Source of the DNA: Salinispora oceanensis
GTDB taxonomy: Bacteria > Actinomycetota > Actinomycetes > Mycobacteriales > Micromonosporaceae
Assembly (NCBI RefSeq): GCF_000383575.1
Contig: NZ_KB911579.1
Span: 2,946,523-3,010,522, forward strand
Length of the DNA: 64,000 nucleotides
Reading direction: 5' to 3'
Shown: one piece after another, positions 10,849 to 19,648 of the stretch
Position numbering within the stretch: position 1 is the stretch's first letter
Layout: every line of letters starts with the position of its first letter
Notes under the pieces: model-generated
Database searches by the model: none
The model's input: the letters and a program-made list of their open reading frames with translations, nothing else
Told to the model about the DNA's origin: nothing
Made by a program: the position numbers and the translations under genes

Positions 10849-11304
10849 TCAGGCCGACGCGGTGCCGGTGGGGCGGGAGCGCAGCCCCGTGACGTAGTCG
10901 TCCGGCGCGCCCGCCTTCTCGGCGGCGTTGGCGATTTCCGAGAGGTACCACGAGGTCGGCAGGCCACCCTCGTAACCGTCGAAGACATAGATCCATGCCG
11001 TCACATCGCCGGTCAGGGCCGACACTCGCAGGTGAAGCTTTCGGTAGGTGTCGGAGGTCACGCCCTCGATCTCGTCGAGCTGCGCCGCGTCGAACGGGTG
11101 GATGTCGTAGAGCGCCACGAAGACACGGTCCCCGGGAGACTCCACCACGGTGCTGACCGCGCCCTCCCAGCCGATCACGCCTTCACCGGCGAACGTGAGT
11201 CGCCAGCCTTCGAGCCAGCCGGTGCCCACCATCGGCGAATGCGGACAGTAGGCGCGCATCCGGGCGGGGTCGAGGTTTGAGCCGTAGGCGGCGTAATGAC
11301 GCAC
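10849..11304 (-). CDS. Gamma-glutamylcyclotransferase-like protein
   Basis: A 151-residue AIG2/GGCT-fold protein. The substrate-loop motif YGSNLDPARM sits at the N-terminus (residues 7-16) and the likely catalytic acid lies in LDEIEGVTSDTY, where the family has a Glu after a YDI strand. Such enzymes release 5-oxoproline from gamma-glutamyl compounds; the true substrate is open. Start is GTG at 11304, with TATCGT (11312-11317 on the complementary strand) 7 nt upstream, a leaderless arrangement. Confidence 0.82.
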   Translation of the reverse strand: MRHYAAYGSNLDPARMRAYCPHSPMVGTGWLEGWRLTFAGEGVIGWEGAVSTVVESPGDRVFVALYDIHPFDAAQLDEIEGVTSDTYRKLHLRVSALTGDVTAWIYVFDGYEGGLPTSWYLSEIANAAEKAGAPDDYVTGLRSRPTGTASA

Positions 11305-11410
11305 AACGATGACGATAGCCCGGCCGGCGGGTGGGGGAGAATACGACGGTGCGTGTCGGACGCGTTCGGGAGAAGAAAGTCACTGTGAGCATGGACGGAG
11401 AGTGAGCGCT

Positions 11411-12814
11411 GTGAGCCGGATCGTGATCATCGGCGGGGGGCCGGCCGGTTACGAGGCGGCGTTGGTCGCCGCCCAACTGGACGCCGATGTCACCGTGGTC
11501 GAGGCAGACGGTGCCGGCGGTGCCTGTGTGCTGTCCGACTGTGTGCCGTCGAAGACCTTCATCGCCAGCTCGCAGCTGGTGACGGGGTACCGGGACACGG
11601 AGGAGTTCGGGGTCCACTCGGACGGGCTGGCGACGGTCACCGTTGACGCCCCGGCGGTGCACGCCCGGGTCAAGCGGCTCGCGCTCGCGCAGTCCGCCGA
11701 CATCCACGCCAAGTTGGTCAAGGCCGGGGTGACGTTCGTGGCGGGCAGCGCCCGGCTCGGTGAGGACACGCTCGGTCACAACCACCGGGTGATCGTCACA
11801 CCGGCGGACGGCGGCGCGGAGTACCGGATCGATGCCACCACCGTCCTGATCGCCACCGGCGCGACCCCGCGCCAACTCCCCACCGCCGTCCCGGACGGCG
11901 AGCGCATCCTCACCTGGCGGCAGGTGTACGACCTACCCGAGTTGCCCCGACACCTAATCGTGGTCGGCTCCGGCGTCACCGGCGCCGAGTTCGCCAGCGC
12001 CTACCTGGCAATGGGGATTGAGGTCACCCTCGTCTCCAGCCGGGACCGGGTGATGCCGCACGAGGACGCCGACGCGGCGATGGCGATCGAGCGGGTTTTC
12101 CGCAGCCGGGGAATGAGCATCCTGAACAACTCCCGGGCCAACGCCGTCCGCCGGACCGCCGACGGCGTCGAGGTCGAGCTCTCCGACGGGCGCCGGGTGC
12201 ACGGTTCACACGCGCTGATCGCGGTCGGCTCCATTCCCAACACCGCCGACCTGGGGTTGGCCGAGTACGGCGTCGAGTTGGCCCGGGGCGGGTACGTCGC
12301 GGTCGACCGGGTGTCCCGGACCAACGTGCCCGGAATCTACGCGGCCGGGGACTGCACCGGGATGCTGCCGCTGGCCAGCGTTGCCGCGATGCAGGGCCGG
12401 ATCGCGATGTGGCACGCGCTCGGCGAGGCGGTTCGGCCGCTGCGGCTGCGTACGGTCGCGGCGAACGTCTTCACCGACCCGGAGCTGGCCACGGTCGGCG
12501 TCTCCCAGGATGAGGTGGACGCGGGGAAGGTGCCGGCCCGGCAGGTCATGCTGCCGCTCGCCGGCAACGCCCGGGCGAAGATGGACGAGGTCCCCGACGG
12601 CTTCGTCAAACTCTTCTGCCGGCCCGCCAGCGGCCAGGTGATCGGTGGCGTGGTGGTCGCCCCGAAGGCCAGCGAGCTGATCCTGCCGATCACGATGGCG
12701 GTGGAGAACCATCTGACGGTCAACGAGCTGGCGCAGACCATCACTATCTACCCCTCGCTCTCCGGCTCCGTCACCGAGGCCGCCCGGCAGTTGATGCTGC
12801 ACGAGCCGGAGTGA
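11411..12814 (+). CDS. lpdA: NAD(P)H-quinone dehydrogenase, LpdA type (Rv3303c-like flavoprotein)
   Basis: A 467-residue class I pyridine-nucleotide-disulfide oxidoreductase. The FAD-binding GGGPAGYEAAL is at the N-terminus, GSGVTGAEFA is the NAD(P) site, and AAGDCTG is the second FAD motif. The redox pair CVLSDC (CxxxxC) is present, but the C-terminal HxxxxE dyad of true dihydrolipoamide dehydrogenases is replaced (TIYPSLSGSVTEA). That pattern, and DCVPSKTFIAS, point to the LpdA quinone reductase group. The GTG at 11411 is taken because GGAG ends 10 nt before it; the GTG at 11402 is too close. Confidence 0.88.
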   Translation: MSRIVIIGGGPAGYEAALVAAQLDADVTVVEADGAGGACVLSDCVPSKTFIASSQLVTGYRDTEEFGVHSDGLATVTVDAPAVHARVKRLALAQSADIHAKLVKAGVTFVAGSARLGEDTLGHNHRVIVTPADGGAEYRIDATTVLIATGATPRQLPTAVPDGERILTWRQVYDLPELPRHLIVVGSGVTGAEFASAYLAMGIEVTLVSSRDRVMPHEDADAAMAIERVFRSRGMSILNNSRANAVRRTADGVEVELSDGRRVHGSHALIAVGSIPNTADLGLAEYGVELARGGYVAVDRVSRTNVPGIYAAGDCTGMLPLASVAAMQGRIAMWHALGEAVRPLRLRTVAANVFTDPELATVGVSQDEVDAGKVPARQVMLPLAGNARAKMDEVPDGFVKLFCRPASGQVIGGVVVAPKASELILPITMAVENHLTVNELAQTITIYPSLSGSVTEAARQLMLHEPE

Positions 12815-12858
12815 CGGGCCCGATCGCCCAACGGCAACCGGGCGTTCCTGCGGGTGTC

Positions 12859-12864
12859 TAGGCT
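12859..12864 (+). promoter_or_regulatory. Possible -10 of the micro-ORF unit
   Basis: TAGGCT lies 48 bp upstream of the 9-codon ORF and fits the TANNNT hexamer seen before many genes here. No good -35 is visible. Confidence 0.35.
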
Positions 12865-12911
12865 GCCCACTGGACCGTCACTGACGACGGCCAGGGCGGC
12901 GGGGAGAGTCA

Positions 12912-12941
12912 ATGATCAACGTGCTGCTCGAGTACGTCTGA
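12912..12941 (+). CDS. 9-residue micro-ORF (MINVLLEYV)
   Basis: A ten-codon frame (nine residues plus TGA) preceded by the Shine-Dalgarno-like GGGGAGAG at 12901-12908, and followed 13 bp later by a strong hairpin terminator. It is too short for family assignment. The arrangement of promoter-like hexamer, ribosome site, ORF and terminator within about 130 bp suggests a real small transcript. It might instead be lpdA 3' UTR or a small RNA. Confidence 0.35.
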   Translation: MINVLLEYV

Positions 12942-12954
12942 TTCACATCCCAAC

Positions 12955-12990
12955 GCCAAAGCCCCGACTCGCCAGGGTCGGGGCTTTGGC
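12955..12990 (+). terminator. Strong intrinsic-type terminator
   Basis: GCCAAAGCCCCGAC (12955-12968) and its exact complement (12977-12990) form a 14-bp stem with an 8-nt loop. It can end transcripts from lpdA or from the micro-ORF. Confidence 0.8.
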
Positions 12991-13769
12991 ATGCAACGAG
13001 GCCGGTGCGGTAGGTGCGGTCTGGCTTGTCCGGATCGGCCGGGACGTCGCTGCAGCGAAATGCCGCGGGACCTTGATCTGAGGGTGGTCCTACGTGCGGT
13101 GCCTGGCCGACCTGCTCAGCCGTGAACGGGCACGCCTGGGCACCCGGGCAGGCGGCCGGGCGGGCATCCGGGCAGGCGGCCGTGCGTCGTCCCGCCGGGG
13201 CCAGGCGGTGCTGTACCGCCCGCTGTCGAGTTGCCCTCATGGATGGGGCGCGGGAATCCCCCGCGCCCGCCCAGCAGCCCGCCGTTGCCTGGCCTACGCC
13301 GAAACTGCGCCGGCCGCCCCTGGTCACCGCCGAAGAACCGCGCCGGCCGTGTTTGTGCCGGCGGAGCCGGTGCGTCCAAGTTGGTCGACTCGTGGCGGCA
13401 CACCCGCCTCGATCGACACTTCGTTCGATTCCGGCTGATAGCACCTGCTCGCGGCGGCCCGAGTCGAGCCTTGGTGTCGGTCCCGCCGGTGGGGCAGCTC
13501 GACAGCAAACGTAACGCTGGCACCCTAGCGGCCATCAGCATTGACACCCATTAGCACCAATCGATGCTGCTTCGGTGTGCCCCTCCTCATCCGCGTCGCC
13601 GTCAATCCGTGCCGCCGACGCACCAACCTTTCGGGGCATCGCCGGCCACCATCTCGGGGTGCTCATTGGGTGCCTTCCGCTCGTTCGCGGGCTCGACGGT
13701 GAGGTTGGCGGTGGACCATCGCGACCGGAGGTGGGCCAAATTCGGGTGCGGGACCGGCACTGCTCACCG
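12991..13769. other. Non-coding stretch between lpdA and the ThrRS leader
   Basis: I see no gene with coding character here; open frames are short and lack homology-like features. The stretch contains short GC-rich repeats at 13139-13200 (GGCAGGCGGCCG and GGGCATCCGGGCA) and the inverted-repeat-bounded segment at 13222-13506. Confidence 0.5.
13222..13506. repeat. Intergenic segment bounded by inverted repeats (copy B)
   Basis: The arms GCTGTCGAGTTGCCC (13222-13236) and 13491-13506 are inverted copies with one or two mismatches, and match the arm pair of the segment at 554-663. The interiors differ in length (about 255 versus 80 bp) and show no shared ORF. Confidence 0.45.
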
Positions 13770-13775
13770 TAGCCT
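13770..13775 (+). promoter_or_regulatory. Predicted -10 of the ThrRS leader transcript
   Basis: TAGCCT is followed by exactly 6 nt and the leader ATG at 13782, the same leaderless spacing as for other genes in the window. Confidence 0.5.
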
Positions 13776-13781
13776 CGCCCC

Positions 13782-13835
13782 ATGCATGCTGCGGTAGGGA
13801 ACACGACGCCGGGGAACCCCGGCGCACCGCACTGA
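13782..13835 (+). CDS. Leader peptide with tandem Thr codons
   Basis: A 17-residue frame, MHAAVGNTTPGNPGAPH, beginning at the predicted transcription start and ending with TGA. Two adjacent ACG (Thr) codons at 13803-13808 sit directly before and overlap the 5' arm of the hairpin at 13807-13824. The gene downstream encodes a threonyl-tRNA synthetase, so the peptide probably measures Thr-tRNA charging. This role is inferred from layout only. Confidence 0.5.
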   Translation: MHAAVGNTTPGNPGAPH

Positions 13836-13884
13836 CTTCACCGTCAACCGAGGACCCGGGGCGAACCGCCCCGGGGCCTCGGTT
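13807..13884 (+). promoter_or_regulatory. Putative transcription attenuator upstream of the short ThrRS gene
   Basis: Hairpin 1:2 is CGCCGGGG (13807-13814) with CCCCGGCG (13817-13824). Hairpin 3:4, the larger terminator-like one, spans 13846-13884: AACCGAGG/CCTCGGTT below one mismatch, and CCCGGGGC/GCCCCGGG above it with a 5-nt loop. Segment 2 (CCCCGG) can also pair with segment 3 (CCGGGG), which excludes both other hairpins. A ribosome stalled on the Thr codons would cover segment 1 and favour 2:3. There is no U-tract after 3:4. Confidence 0.5.
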
Positions 13885-13936
13885 GCGTTCCGGGTGCCGA
13901 TCGCTCCGAGCGCCGTACCCGAATCAGGAGCGCGAC

Positions 13937-15154
13937 ATGATCGACCACCGTAGGCTCGGCCGCGAGTTGGGCCTGTTCACCTCCGACCCGCTCGCCGGCG
14001 CGGGGCTGCCGCTCTGGCTGCCGGCCGGGGCGGCGGCCCGGCACGCCGTTGAGGAGTACCTCCGGGATCTTGAACGCCAGGCCGGCTACCAGCACGTTGT
14101 CACCCCGCCCCTTGGCCGGCGGGAACTCTTCGAACGCTCCGGGCATCTGGGCCACTTCGCCGAGGAGATGTTCCCACCGATGCGGCTGTCGGCCGACGAT
14201 GAGCTCCTGCTCCGCCCGGCGCTCTGCCCGCACCACGCGTTGGTCTACCGGTGCCGGGGACGATCCTGGCGGGACCTGCCGCTGCGGATCGCCGAGCTGG
14301 GTGGGATGTACCGGGCCGAGCGCTCCGGTGTGCTGGGCGGGCTGGCCCGGGTACGGGCGATCTCGCTCAACGACGCCCACAACTTCTGCACCCTGGAGCA
14401 GGTCGGGGCGGAGGTGGCGGAGATCCTTCGGCTGATCCGCGCGGCACACGCGGCACTCGGCGTACGGCCGGCGGGTTTCCGGCTGTCGTTGCGGGGTCCG
14501 GGTCAGCGCTACGTTGGCGCGGAGGGCGACTGGGCGTGGGCCGAGGAGTTGCTCCGCGCCGCGCTCGACGGGGTGGAGTACACCGAGGATGTCGGTGCGG
14601 CGGCCTTCTACGGACCGAAGATCGACATCCAGGTGTTGGACGCCGCCGGTCGGGAGTGGACGCTCTCCACCATCCAACTCGACTTCGACAAGCCGGAGCG
14701 GTTCGATCTGTCGTACGTCGACTCCGGTGGTGCCCGGCGCCGGCCGGTGCTGGTGCACCGCAGCCTCGTCGGGAGCATGGAGCGGCTGTTCAGCTACCTA
14801 ATCGAGGTGCACGAGGGAGCTTTCCCCGTCTGGTACGCGCCGGTTCAGTTGGTGGTCCTGCCGGTCGCGGCCGAGCAGGACGGCGCGGCTGACGAGTTCG
14901 TCGCCGCGGCGCGGGCGGCCGGACTGCGGGCCGAGGTGGACCGGAGCGGCTCGCTGGGCGGGCGGATCCGCGACGCGGCGCAGGCCCGAATCCCGTACGC
15001 CGCGGTGGTCGGCCCGCGGGAGGCCGCTGCCGGACGGGTGTCGCTGCGGCTGCGGGACGGCCAGCACCTGGCCCCGCTGCCCGTCGCCGAGGCCCTCGCG
15101 CTGGTTGCCCGGGTCGTCGCGACCCGCTCGCCGGAGCTCCTTCCGCCGGACTGA
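13937..15154 (+). CDS. thrS: Threonyl-tRNA synthetase paralogue lacking TGS and editing domains
   Basis: A class II synthetase of 405 residues containing only the catalytic core and the anticodon-binding domain; full-length bacterial ThrRS has about 640-690 with N-terminal TGS and editing domains. The three zinc ligands are kept: Cys97 (RPALCPHH), His148 (LNDAHNFC) and His274 (VLVHRS). Motif 2 (RIAELGGMYRAERSG) and motif 3 (GSMERLF) are recognisable. The anticodon-binding fold starts near residue 290 (APVQLVVLPVA). AGGAG at 13926-13930 supports the ATG at 13937. It would charge tRNA-Thr without hydrolysing Ser-tRNA-Thr. Possible roles are a stress or zinc-limitation backup, an inhibitor-resistant copy, or supply for a biosynthetic pathway; none can be chosen from sequence. 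Confidence 0.88.
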   Translation: MIDHRRLGRELGLFTSDPLAGAGLPLWLPAGAAARHAVEEYLRDLERQAGYQHVVTPPLGRRELFERSGHLGHFAEEMFPPMRLSADDELLLRPALCPHHALVYRCRGRSWRDLPLRIAELGGMYRAERSGVLGGLARVRAISLNDAHNFCTLEQVGAEVAEILRLIRAAHAALGVRPAGFRLSLRGPGQRYVGAEGDWAWAEELLRAALDGVEYTEDVGAAAFYGPKIDIQVLDAAGREWTLSTIQLDFDKPERFDLSYVDSGGARRRPVLVHRSLVGSMERLFSYLIEVHEGAFPVWYAPVQLVVLPVAAEQDGAADEFVAAARAAGLRAEVDRSGSLGGRIRDAAQARIPYAAVVGPREAAAGRVSLRLRDGQHLAPLPVAEALALVARVVATRSPELLPPD

Positions 15155-15169
15155 GCGGCACGCCGAGGA

Positions 15170-15204
15170 CCGCCGGCGACCCGGGTGATCCGGGTTGCCG
15201 GCGG
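15170..15204. terminator. Bidirectional terminator hairpin
   Basis: CCGCCGGC-G-ACCCGG (15170-15184) pairs with CCGGGT-T-GCCGGCGG (15190-15204) around a 5-nt loop, in the gap between the convergent ThrRS and ABC exporter genes. Confidence 0.7.
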
Positions 15205-15263
15205 GGGCACGGCTTTCGTGCGGGAGGCGATCTTCCGCGGTCCCCCCGGTGTCCCTCCGCCGG

Positions 15264-17282
15264 CTACGAAGCTGAGATCGGCTCGGATTCGGTCCGCCGG
15301 CCCGGGGCGAACTGGGAGCGGTGCAGGCCGGCGTACGGGCCGTCGGCCGCGATCAGCTCGTCGTGGGTGCCCTGTTCGACGATGCGCCCGTCCACCATCA
15401 TCAGGATCAGGTCGGCGTCGCGGATGGTGGAGAGCCGGTGTGCGATCACGAAGCTGGTGCGGTCGGAGCGCAGCGCCGCCATGGCCCGTTGGAGTAGCAC
15501 CTCGGTCCGGGTGTCCACGGAGCTGGTGGCCTCATCGAGGATCAGCAGCGACGGCTCGGCGAGGAAGGCGCGGGCGATGGTGATGAGCTGCCGTTCGCCA
15601 GCGCTGATGTTGCTCCCCTCCTCGTCGATCACGGTGTCGTAGCCATCGGGCAGGCTGCGTACGAAGCGGTCCACGAAGGTCGCCCGGGCCGCCGTCAGGA
15701 TCTCCTCCTCGGTGGCGTCGGGTCGGCCGTAGGCGATGTTCTCCCGGATCGTGCCGGTGAACAGCCAGGTGTCCTGGAGCACCATGCCGATGCGGCCGCG
15801 TAGGTCGTCCCGGCGCAGCCCGGTGATGTCCACTCCGTCGAGGGTGATCCGGCCGCCGGTCAGCTCGTAGAAGCGCAACACCAGGTTGACCAGCGTGGTC
15901 TTGCCGGCCCCGGTCGGCCCAACAATCGCCACCGTCTGGCCGGGCTCAGCGGTCAGCGACAGGTCCTCGATCAACGGCTCGTCCGGGGTGTACCGGAAGG
16001 AGACGTGCTCGAACGCGACCCGTCCGCGGGGTGTGGTCAGTCGGGCCGGGGTGGCCGGTTCCGGAGTCTGCTCCTCGGCGTCGAGCACCGCGAAGACCCG
16101 CTCGGCGGAGGCGACCCCGGACTGGAGCAGGTTCGTCATCGCGGCGAGCTGGGTGAGCGGTTGGGTGAACTGGCGGGAGTACTGGATGAAGGCCTGCACG
16201 TCACCGAGGGTCATCGTGCCCGAGGCCACCCGGAGCCCGCCGACCACGGCGATCGCCACGTAACTCAGGTTCCCGATGAACATCATCGCCGGCATGATGA
16301 TTCCGGAGATGAACTGCGCCCCGAAGCTGGCCCGGAACAGCTCCTCGTTCTTGGCCGCGAAGGAGGTTTGCACGGCCCGCTGCCGGCCGAAGACCTTGAC
16401 CAGCTCGTGGCCGGTGAAGGCCTCCTCGATCTGGCCGTTGAGCTCAGCGGTGTGCGTCCACTGGGCGACGAACCTCGGCTGGGACCGCTTCGCGATCTGC
16501 TGGGTGACGAGGACCGACAGGGGCACCCCCACCAGTGCGATCAGCGCCAACAGCGGCGAGATCCAGAACATCATGGCGAGCACCCCGACCACGGTGAGTA
16601 GCGCGGTGAGTAGTTGGCTCAGGGTCTGCTGCAGGCTGGTCGAGATGTTGTCGATGTCGTTGGTGACCCGGCTGAGCAGCTCGCCCCGGGGCTGTCGGTC
16701 GAAGTAGGGCAGGGGCAGCCGGTTCAGCTTGGCCGCCACGTCCTCGCGCAGCCGGTGCACCGTCCGCTGCACGATTCCGGCGAGTAGCCAACCCTGCCCC
16801 CAGATGAGCAGGGACGCCGCGATATAGAGGGCGAGGGCCAGCAGCAGCACCCGGGCCAGCGCGGCCGAGTCGATCCCGGCGCCGGGAACCACGCCCATCC
16901 GGGTGATGATGTCGGCGAAGCTGTCGTTGCCCGCCGCGCGGGCCGCCGCGGCGGCGGCCTCCGTCGTCGTGCCGGGTTCGAGTTGTCTCCCCAACACCCC
17001 GGCGAAGATCAGGTCGGTGGCGTGGCCGAGCACTCTCGGGCCGACCACGTTCAGGCCGACACCGAGCACCGTCAGGGCGATCACCCCGATCAGGGGGAGG
17101 CGGTGCGGGCGGAGCCGTCCGAGGAGGCGCCGAGCCGACGGCCCGAAGGACATCGACCGTTCGGCGGGCATGCCGGGCCCCGGCCAGGAGGGTCCGCTGC
17201 CGCGTTGGCCGCCGTTTGGTAGCCGCTGGGGCGTGGGCTCCTCGCCGGGTGGGTTCTTCTTCGGTACGGCCGGAGCACTCAC
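15264..17282 (-). CDS. ABC exporter half-transporter, canonical ATP-site subunit
   Basis: A 672-residue fused membrane/ATPase subunit of the multidrug or lipid exporter type. A Pro-rich N-terminus of about 45 residues precedes six membrane helices; the ATPase domain (from about residue 415) has Walker [10 protein letters not shown], Walker [10 protein letters not shown] with catalytic Glu, and H-loop AHRLST. Its signature is NISAGERQ, not LSGGQ. It overlaps the upstream partner at GTGA (17279-17282), so the two are co-translated. With a partner degenerate in Walker B and H-loop, the pair fits asymmetric heterodimeric exporters such as TM287/288 or BmrCD. Cargo is unknown. Confidence 0.9.
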   Translation of the reverse strand: MSAPAVPKKNPPGEEPTPQRLPNGGQRGSGPSWPGPGMPAERSMSFGPSARRLLGRLRPHRLPLIGVIALTVLGVGLNVVGPRVLGHATDLIFAGVLGRQLEPGTTTEAAAAAARAAGNDSFADIITRMGVVPGAGIDSAALARVLLLALALYIAASLLIWGQGWLLAGIVQRTVHRLREDVAAKLNRLPLPYFDRQPRGELLSRVTNDIDNISTSLQQTLSQLLTALLTVVGVLAMMFWISPLLALIALVGVPLSVLVTQQIAKRSQPRFVAQWTHTAELNGQIEEAFTGHELVKVFGRQRAVQTSFAAKNEELFRASFGAQFISGIIMPAMMFIGNLSYVAIAVVGGLRVASGTMTLGDVQAFIQYSRQFTQPLTQLAAMTNLLQSGVASAERVFAVLDAEEQTPEPATPARLTTPRGRVAFEHVSFRYTPDEPLIEDLSLTAEPGQTVAIVGPTGAGKTTLVNLVLRFYELTGGRITLDGVDITGLRRDDLRGRIGMVLQDTWLFTGTIRENIAYGRPDATEEEILTAARATFVDRFVRSLPDGYDTVIDEEGSNISAGERQLITIARAFLAEPSLLILDEATSSVDTRTEVLLQRAMAALRSDRTSFVIAHRLSTIRDADLILMMVDGRIVEQGTHDELIAADGPYAGLHRSQFAPGRRTESEPISAS

Positions 17283-19012
17283 GCCGTCACCCCCGTGCTC
17301 TGCTGAGATGCGACGATCTCCGCGTACGTGGGGCAGGTCGTCAGCAATTCGGCGTGCCGGCCGATCCCCACGACGCCCCCGTCCTCCAGCACCACGATCC
17401 GGTCGGCGTCTGCCACGGTGGCGACCCGCTGCGCCACGACCACCACCGCCGCGTCGGCGGTGACCGGGCGCAGCGCCGCCCGTAGCCGCGCGTCGGTGCC
17501 GAGGTCAAGGGCGGAGAAGGAGTCGTCGAAGAGGTAGATCTCTGGTCGGCGGACCAGCGCCCGGGCGATGGCCAGCCGCTGCCGTTGCCCGCCGGAGAGG
17601 TTGGTGCCACCCTGCGCTACCGGCGCGTCCAGCCCGTCCGGCAGCGCGGCGACGAAGTCGCGGGCCTGTGCCACCTCCAGCGCCGCCCAGAGCTCGGCCT
17701 CGGCCGCGTCCGGGTTGCCGTGTCGCAGGTTGCTGGCGACCGTGCCGGTGAACAGGTACGGGCGCTGGGGCACCAGGCCGATCCGCTGCCACAGCGCCTC
17801 CGGTGCGAGCTCCTGGACGTTGACCCCGTCCACCAGCACCGCACCGGAGGTGACGTCGATCAGTCGTGGGATCAGGGCGAGCAGGGTGCTCTTGCCGGCG
17901 CCGGTGCTGCCGATGATCGCGGTGGTTGTGCCCGGGGCCACCCGGAACGACACGTCCCGCAGCACCGGTTCGGCCGCACCGGGGTACTGGAACCGCACCT
18001 GGCGCAGCTCCACCTCGGCCCGGCCCGGCGGTGCGGTGACCGGCTCCGCTGGGGGCGCGACCGAGGTCTCGGTCGCCAGCACCTCGCTGACCCGCTCGGC
18101 GCAGACCGCCGCTCTCGGCACCATCATCAGCATGAACGTGGCCATCATGACCGCCATCAGGATCTGCATCAGGTACTGGAGGAAGGCGGTGAGGGAGCCG
18201 ACCTCGATGGCGCCGGCGTCGACCCGTCCGGCACCGAACCAGAGCACCGCGACGCTGGAGACGTTGAGGACCAGCATCACGATCGGGAAGATCAGTGCGG
18301 CCAGTCGGCCGGTCTGCAGGGCGGTCGCGGTCAGATCGGTGTTGGCGGCGGCGAAGCGCCGGGTCTCGTCCGGTTCCCGGACGAACGCCCGCACCACCCG
18401 GATGCCGGTGATCTGCTCGCGGAGGACCCGGTTGACGGTGTCGATGCGGGTCTGCATGAGTCGGAATCCGGGCACCATCCGCCGGATCACCTGGCCCAGA
18501 CCGAGCGCCAGGACGGGGACACAGACCAGCAGCAGCCAGGAGAGCCCGAGGTCCTCGCGGAGCGCCATCACCACCCCGCCGACGCTCATGATCGGCGCGG
18601 CGACCAGCATCGTGCAGCTCATCAGCACCAGCATCTGCACCTGCTGCACGTCGTTGGTGTTGCGAGTGATCAGTGATGGTGCGCCGAAGTGGGCGACCTC
18701 CCGGGCGGAGAAGGTGTTGACGTGGGCGAAGAGCGCCGCCCGGACATCCCGGCCGTACGCCATCGCGGTGCGGGCGCCGAGGTAGACGGCGGCGACCGAG
18801 CAGACGATCTGTACCAGGCTGACGACGAGCATCCAGGCCCCGGTGCGCAGGATGAAGCCGGTGTCGCCGCGGGCCACCCCGAGGTCGATGATGTCGGCGT
18901 TGAGGCTCGGCAGGTAGAGCGAGGCGATGGTGCCGACGAACTGGAGGGCGACCACGGCCGCCAGGGGGCGGTGGTAGGGGCGTAGGTAGGTGCGAAGCAG
19001 TTGGATCAGCAC
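17279..19012 (-). CDS. ABC exporter half-transporter, degenerate ATP-site subunit
   Basis: A 577-residue partner of the downstream exporter subunit, with six membrane helices and one ATPase domain. Walker [10 protein letters not shown] and signature NLSGGQRQR are normal. The residue after Walker B is Asp, not Glu (YLFDDSFSA), and the H-loop His is Gln (VVAQRVATV). These changes mark the non-hydrolysing half of heterodimeric exporters. Start is GTG at 19012 with GGAGAG about 6 nt upstream. It is the first gene of the two-gene unit. Confidence 0.9.
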   Translation of the reverse strand: MLIQLLRTYLRPYHRPLAAVVALQFVGTIASLYLPSLNADIIDLGVARGDTGFILRTGAWMLVVSLVQIVCSVAAVYLGARTAMAYGRDVRAALFAHVNTFSAREVAHFGAPSLITRNTNDVQQVQMLVLMSCTMLVAAPIMSVGGVVMALREDLGLSWLLLVCVPVLALGLGQVIRRMVPGFRLMQTRIDTVNRVLREQITGIRVVRAFVREPDETRRFAAANTDLTATALQTGRLAALIFPIVMLVLNVSSVAVLWFGAGRVDAGAIEVGSLTAFLQYLMQILMAVMMATFMLMMVPRAAVCAERVSEVLATETSVAPPAEPVTAPPGRAEVELRQVRFQYPGAAEPVLRDVSFRVAPGTTTAIIGSTGAGKSTLLALIPRLIDVTSGAVLVDGVNVQELAPEALWQRIGLVPQRPYLFTGTVASNLRHGNPDAAEAELWAALEVAQARDFVAALPDGLDAPVAQGGTNLSGGQRQRLAIARALVRRPEIYLFDDSFSALDLGTDARLRAALRPVTADAAVVVVAQRVATVADADRIVVLEDGGVVGIGRHAELLTTCPTYAEIVASQQSTGVTA

Positions 19013-19127
19013 GCCGGCTCTCCGTGGGGCTCGCCTCGGTCGGCCCGGGCGGTCAGAATGACCAGCGCCCGAGTGGCGCGTCCTGGCGGGGGGTTGCGGT
19101 CACCCGGGCAGGTTAGTGGTCGGATCG

Positions 19128-19574
19128 TCAGGTGCCAACCGAAATGGCGACGGCGGTGGCGACGAAGACTCCCTGCATGGCGGTACGAGCGGCCAGCGGG
19201 GTGACGGGCCGGCCGGCCAGGGTGAGCTTGCGCCGTGCTCCGGACACGTTCGCCGGGAACATCGCCAGCATCAGGACGGCCAGCCCGGCGGCGGCCCACC
19301 GAGCGGTGGGGGGAGCCAGGAGCGCCGCCGCGCCGAGTAGCTCCAGCCCCCCGGTGAGGGTGACCAGGAACCTGGGGTGGGGGAGTCGTGGTGGCACCAG
19401 CGCAACCAGGTCGGCCCGGCGTCGTGGGCTGAAGTGCGCCAGGCCGGTGACCGTGAGCATCAGGGCGAGCCCAATCCGCAGCGCAAGGTGCCAGCCGTCG
19501 AGTGCACCCACGCCGGCCAGACCGGCCAGTCGGGCCAACCCGGTGCCGGCCACCAGTGTGATCAGTGGAACCAT
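19128..19574 (-). CDS. DoxX-like membrane protein
   Basis: A 148-residue, four-helix membrane protein of the DoxX/DoxD superfamily (segments such as ALRIGLALMLTVTGLAHF, LTGGLELLGAAALLAPP and AAAGLAVLMLAMFPANV). The ATG at 19574 has GGAGG 5 nt upstream. It is divergent from a TetR regulator, and two similar palindromes lie in the shared gap, so it is the probable regulated target. Biochemical role is not known; some relatives take part in thiosulfate or redox-stress responses. Confidence 0.8.
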   Translation of the reverse strand: MVPLITLVAGTGLARLAGLAGVGALDGWHLALRIGLALMLTVTGLAHFSPRRRADLVALVPPRLPHPRFLVTLTGGLELLGAAALLAPPTARWAAAGLAVLMLAMFPANVSGARRKLTLAGRPVTPLAARTAMQGVFVATAVAISVGT

Positions 19575-19592
19575 CGGAACCTCCAAGCCGGA

Positions 19593-19609
19593 TCTTGTCG
19601 GTGGCAAGA
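19593..19609. promoter_or_regulatory. Candidate TetR operator 1
   Basis: TCTTG-TCGGTGG-CAAGA is an inverted repeat with a 7-nt spacer. Its layout matches operator 2, centred about 34 bp away. It lies 19 bp upstream of the DoxX-like gene start. Confidence 0.6.
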
Positions 19610-19621
19610 CTGCCCCCGTCG

Positions 19622-19648
19622 GCATATCTTGTCAATGGCAAGATATGC
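19622..19648. promoter_or_regulatory. Candidate TetR operator 2 over the tetR promoter
   Basis: GCATATCTTG (19622-19631) and its exact complement (19639-19648) flank TCAATGG. The TetR gene's predicted -10 TATGCT (19644-19649) overlaps the right arm and is 6 nt from the ATG at 19656, so binding here would repress tetR itself. Confidence 0.65.

Noticed and set aside
13541..13936. T-box riboswitch before the ThrRS gene
   Set aside because: No T-box bulge consensus or specifier-loop layout was seen; the leader peptide with Thr codons explains the region better.
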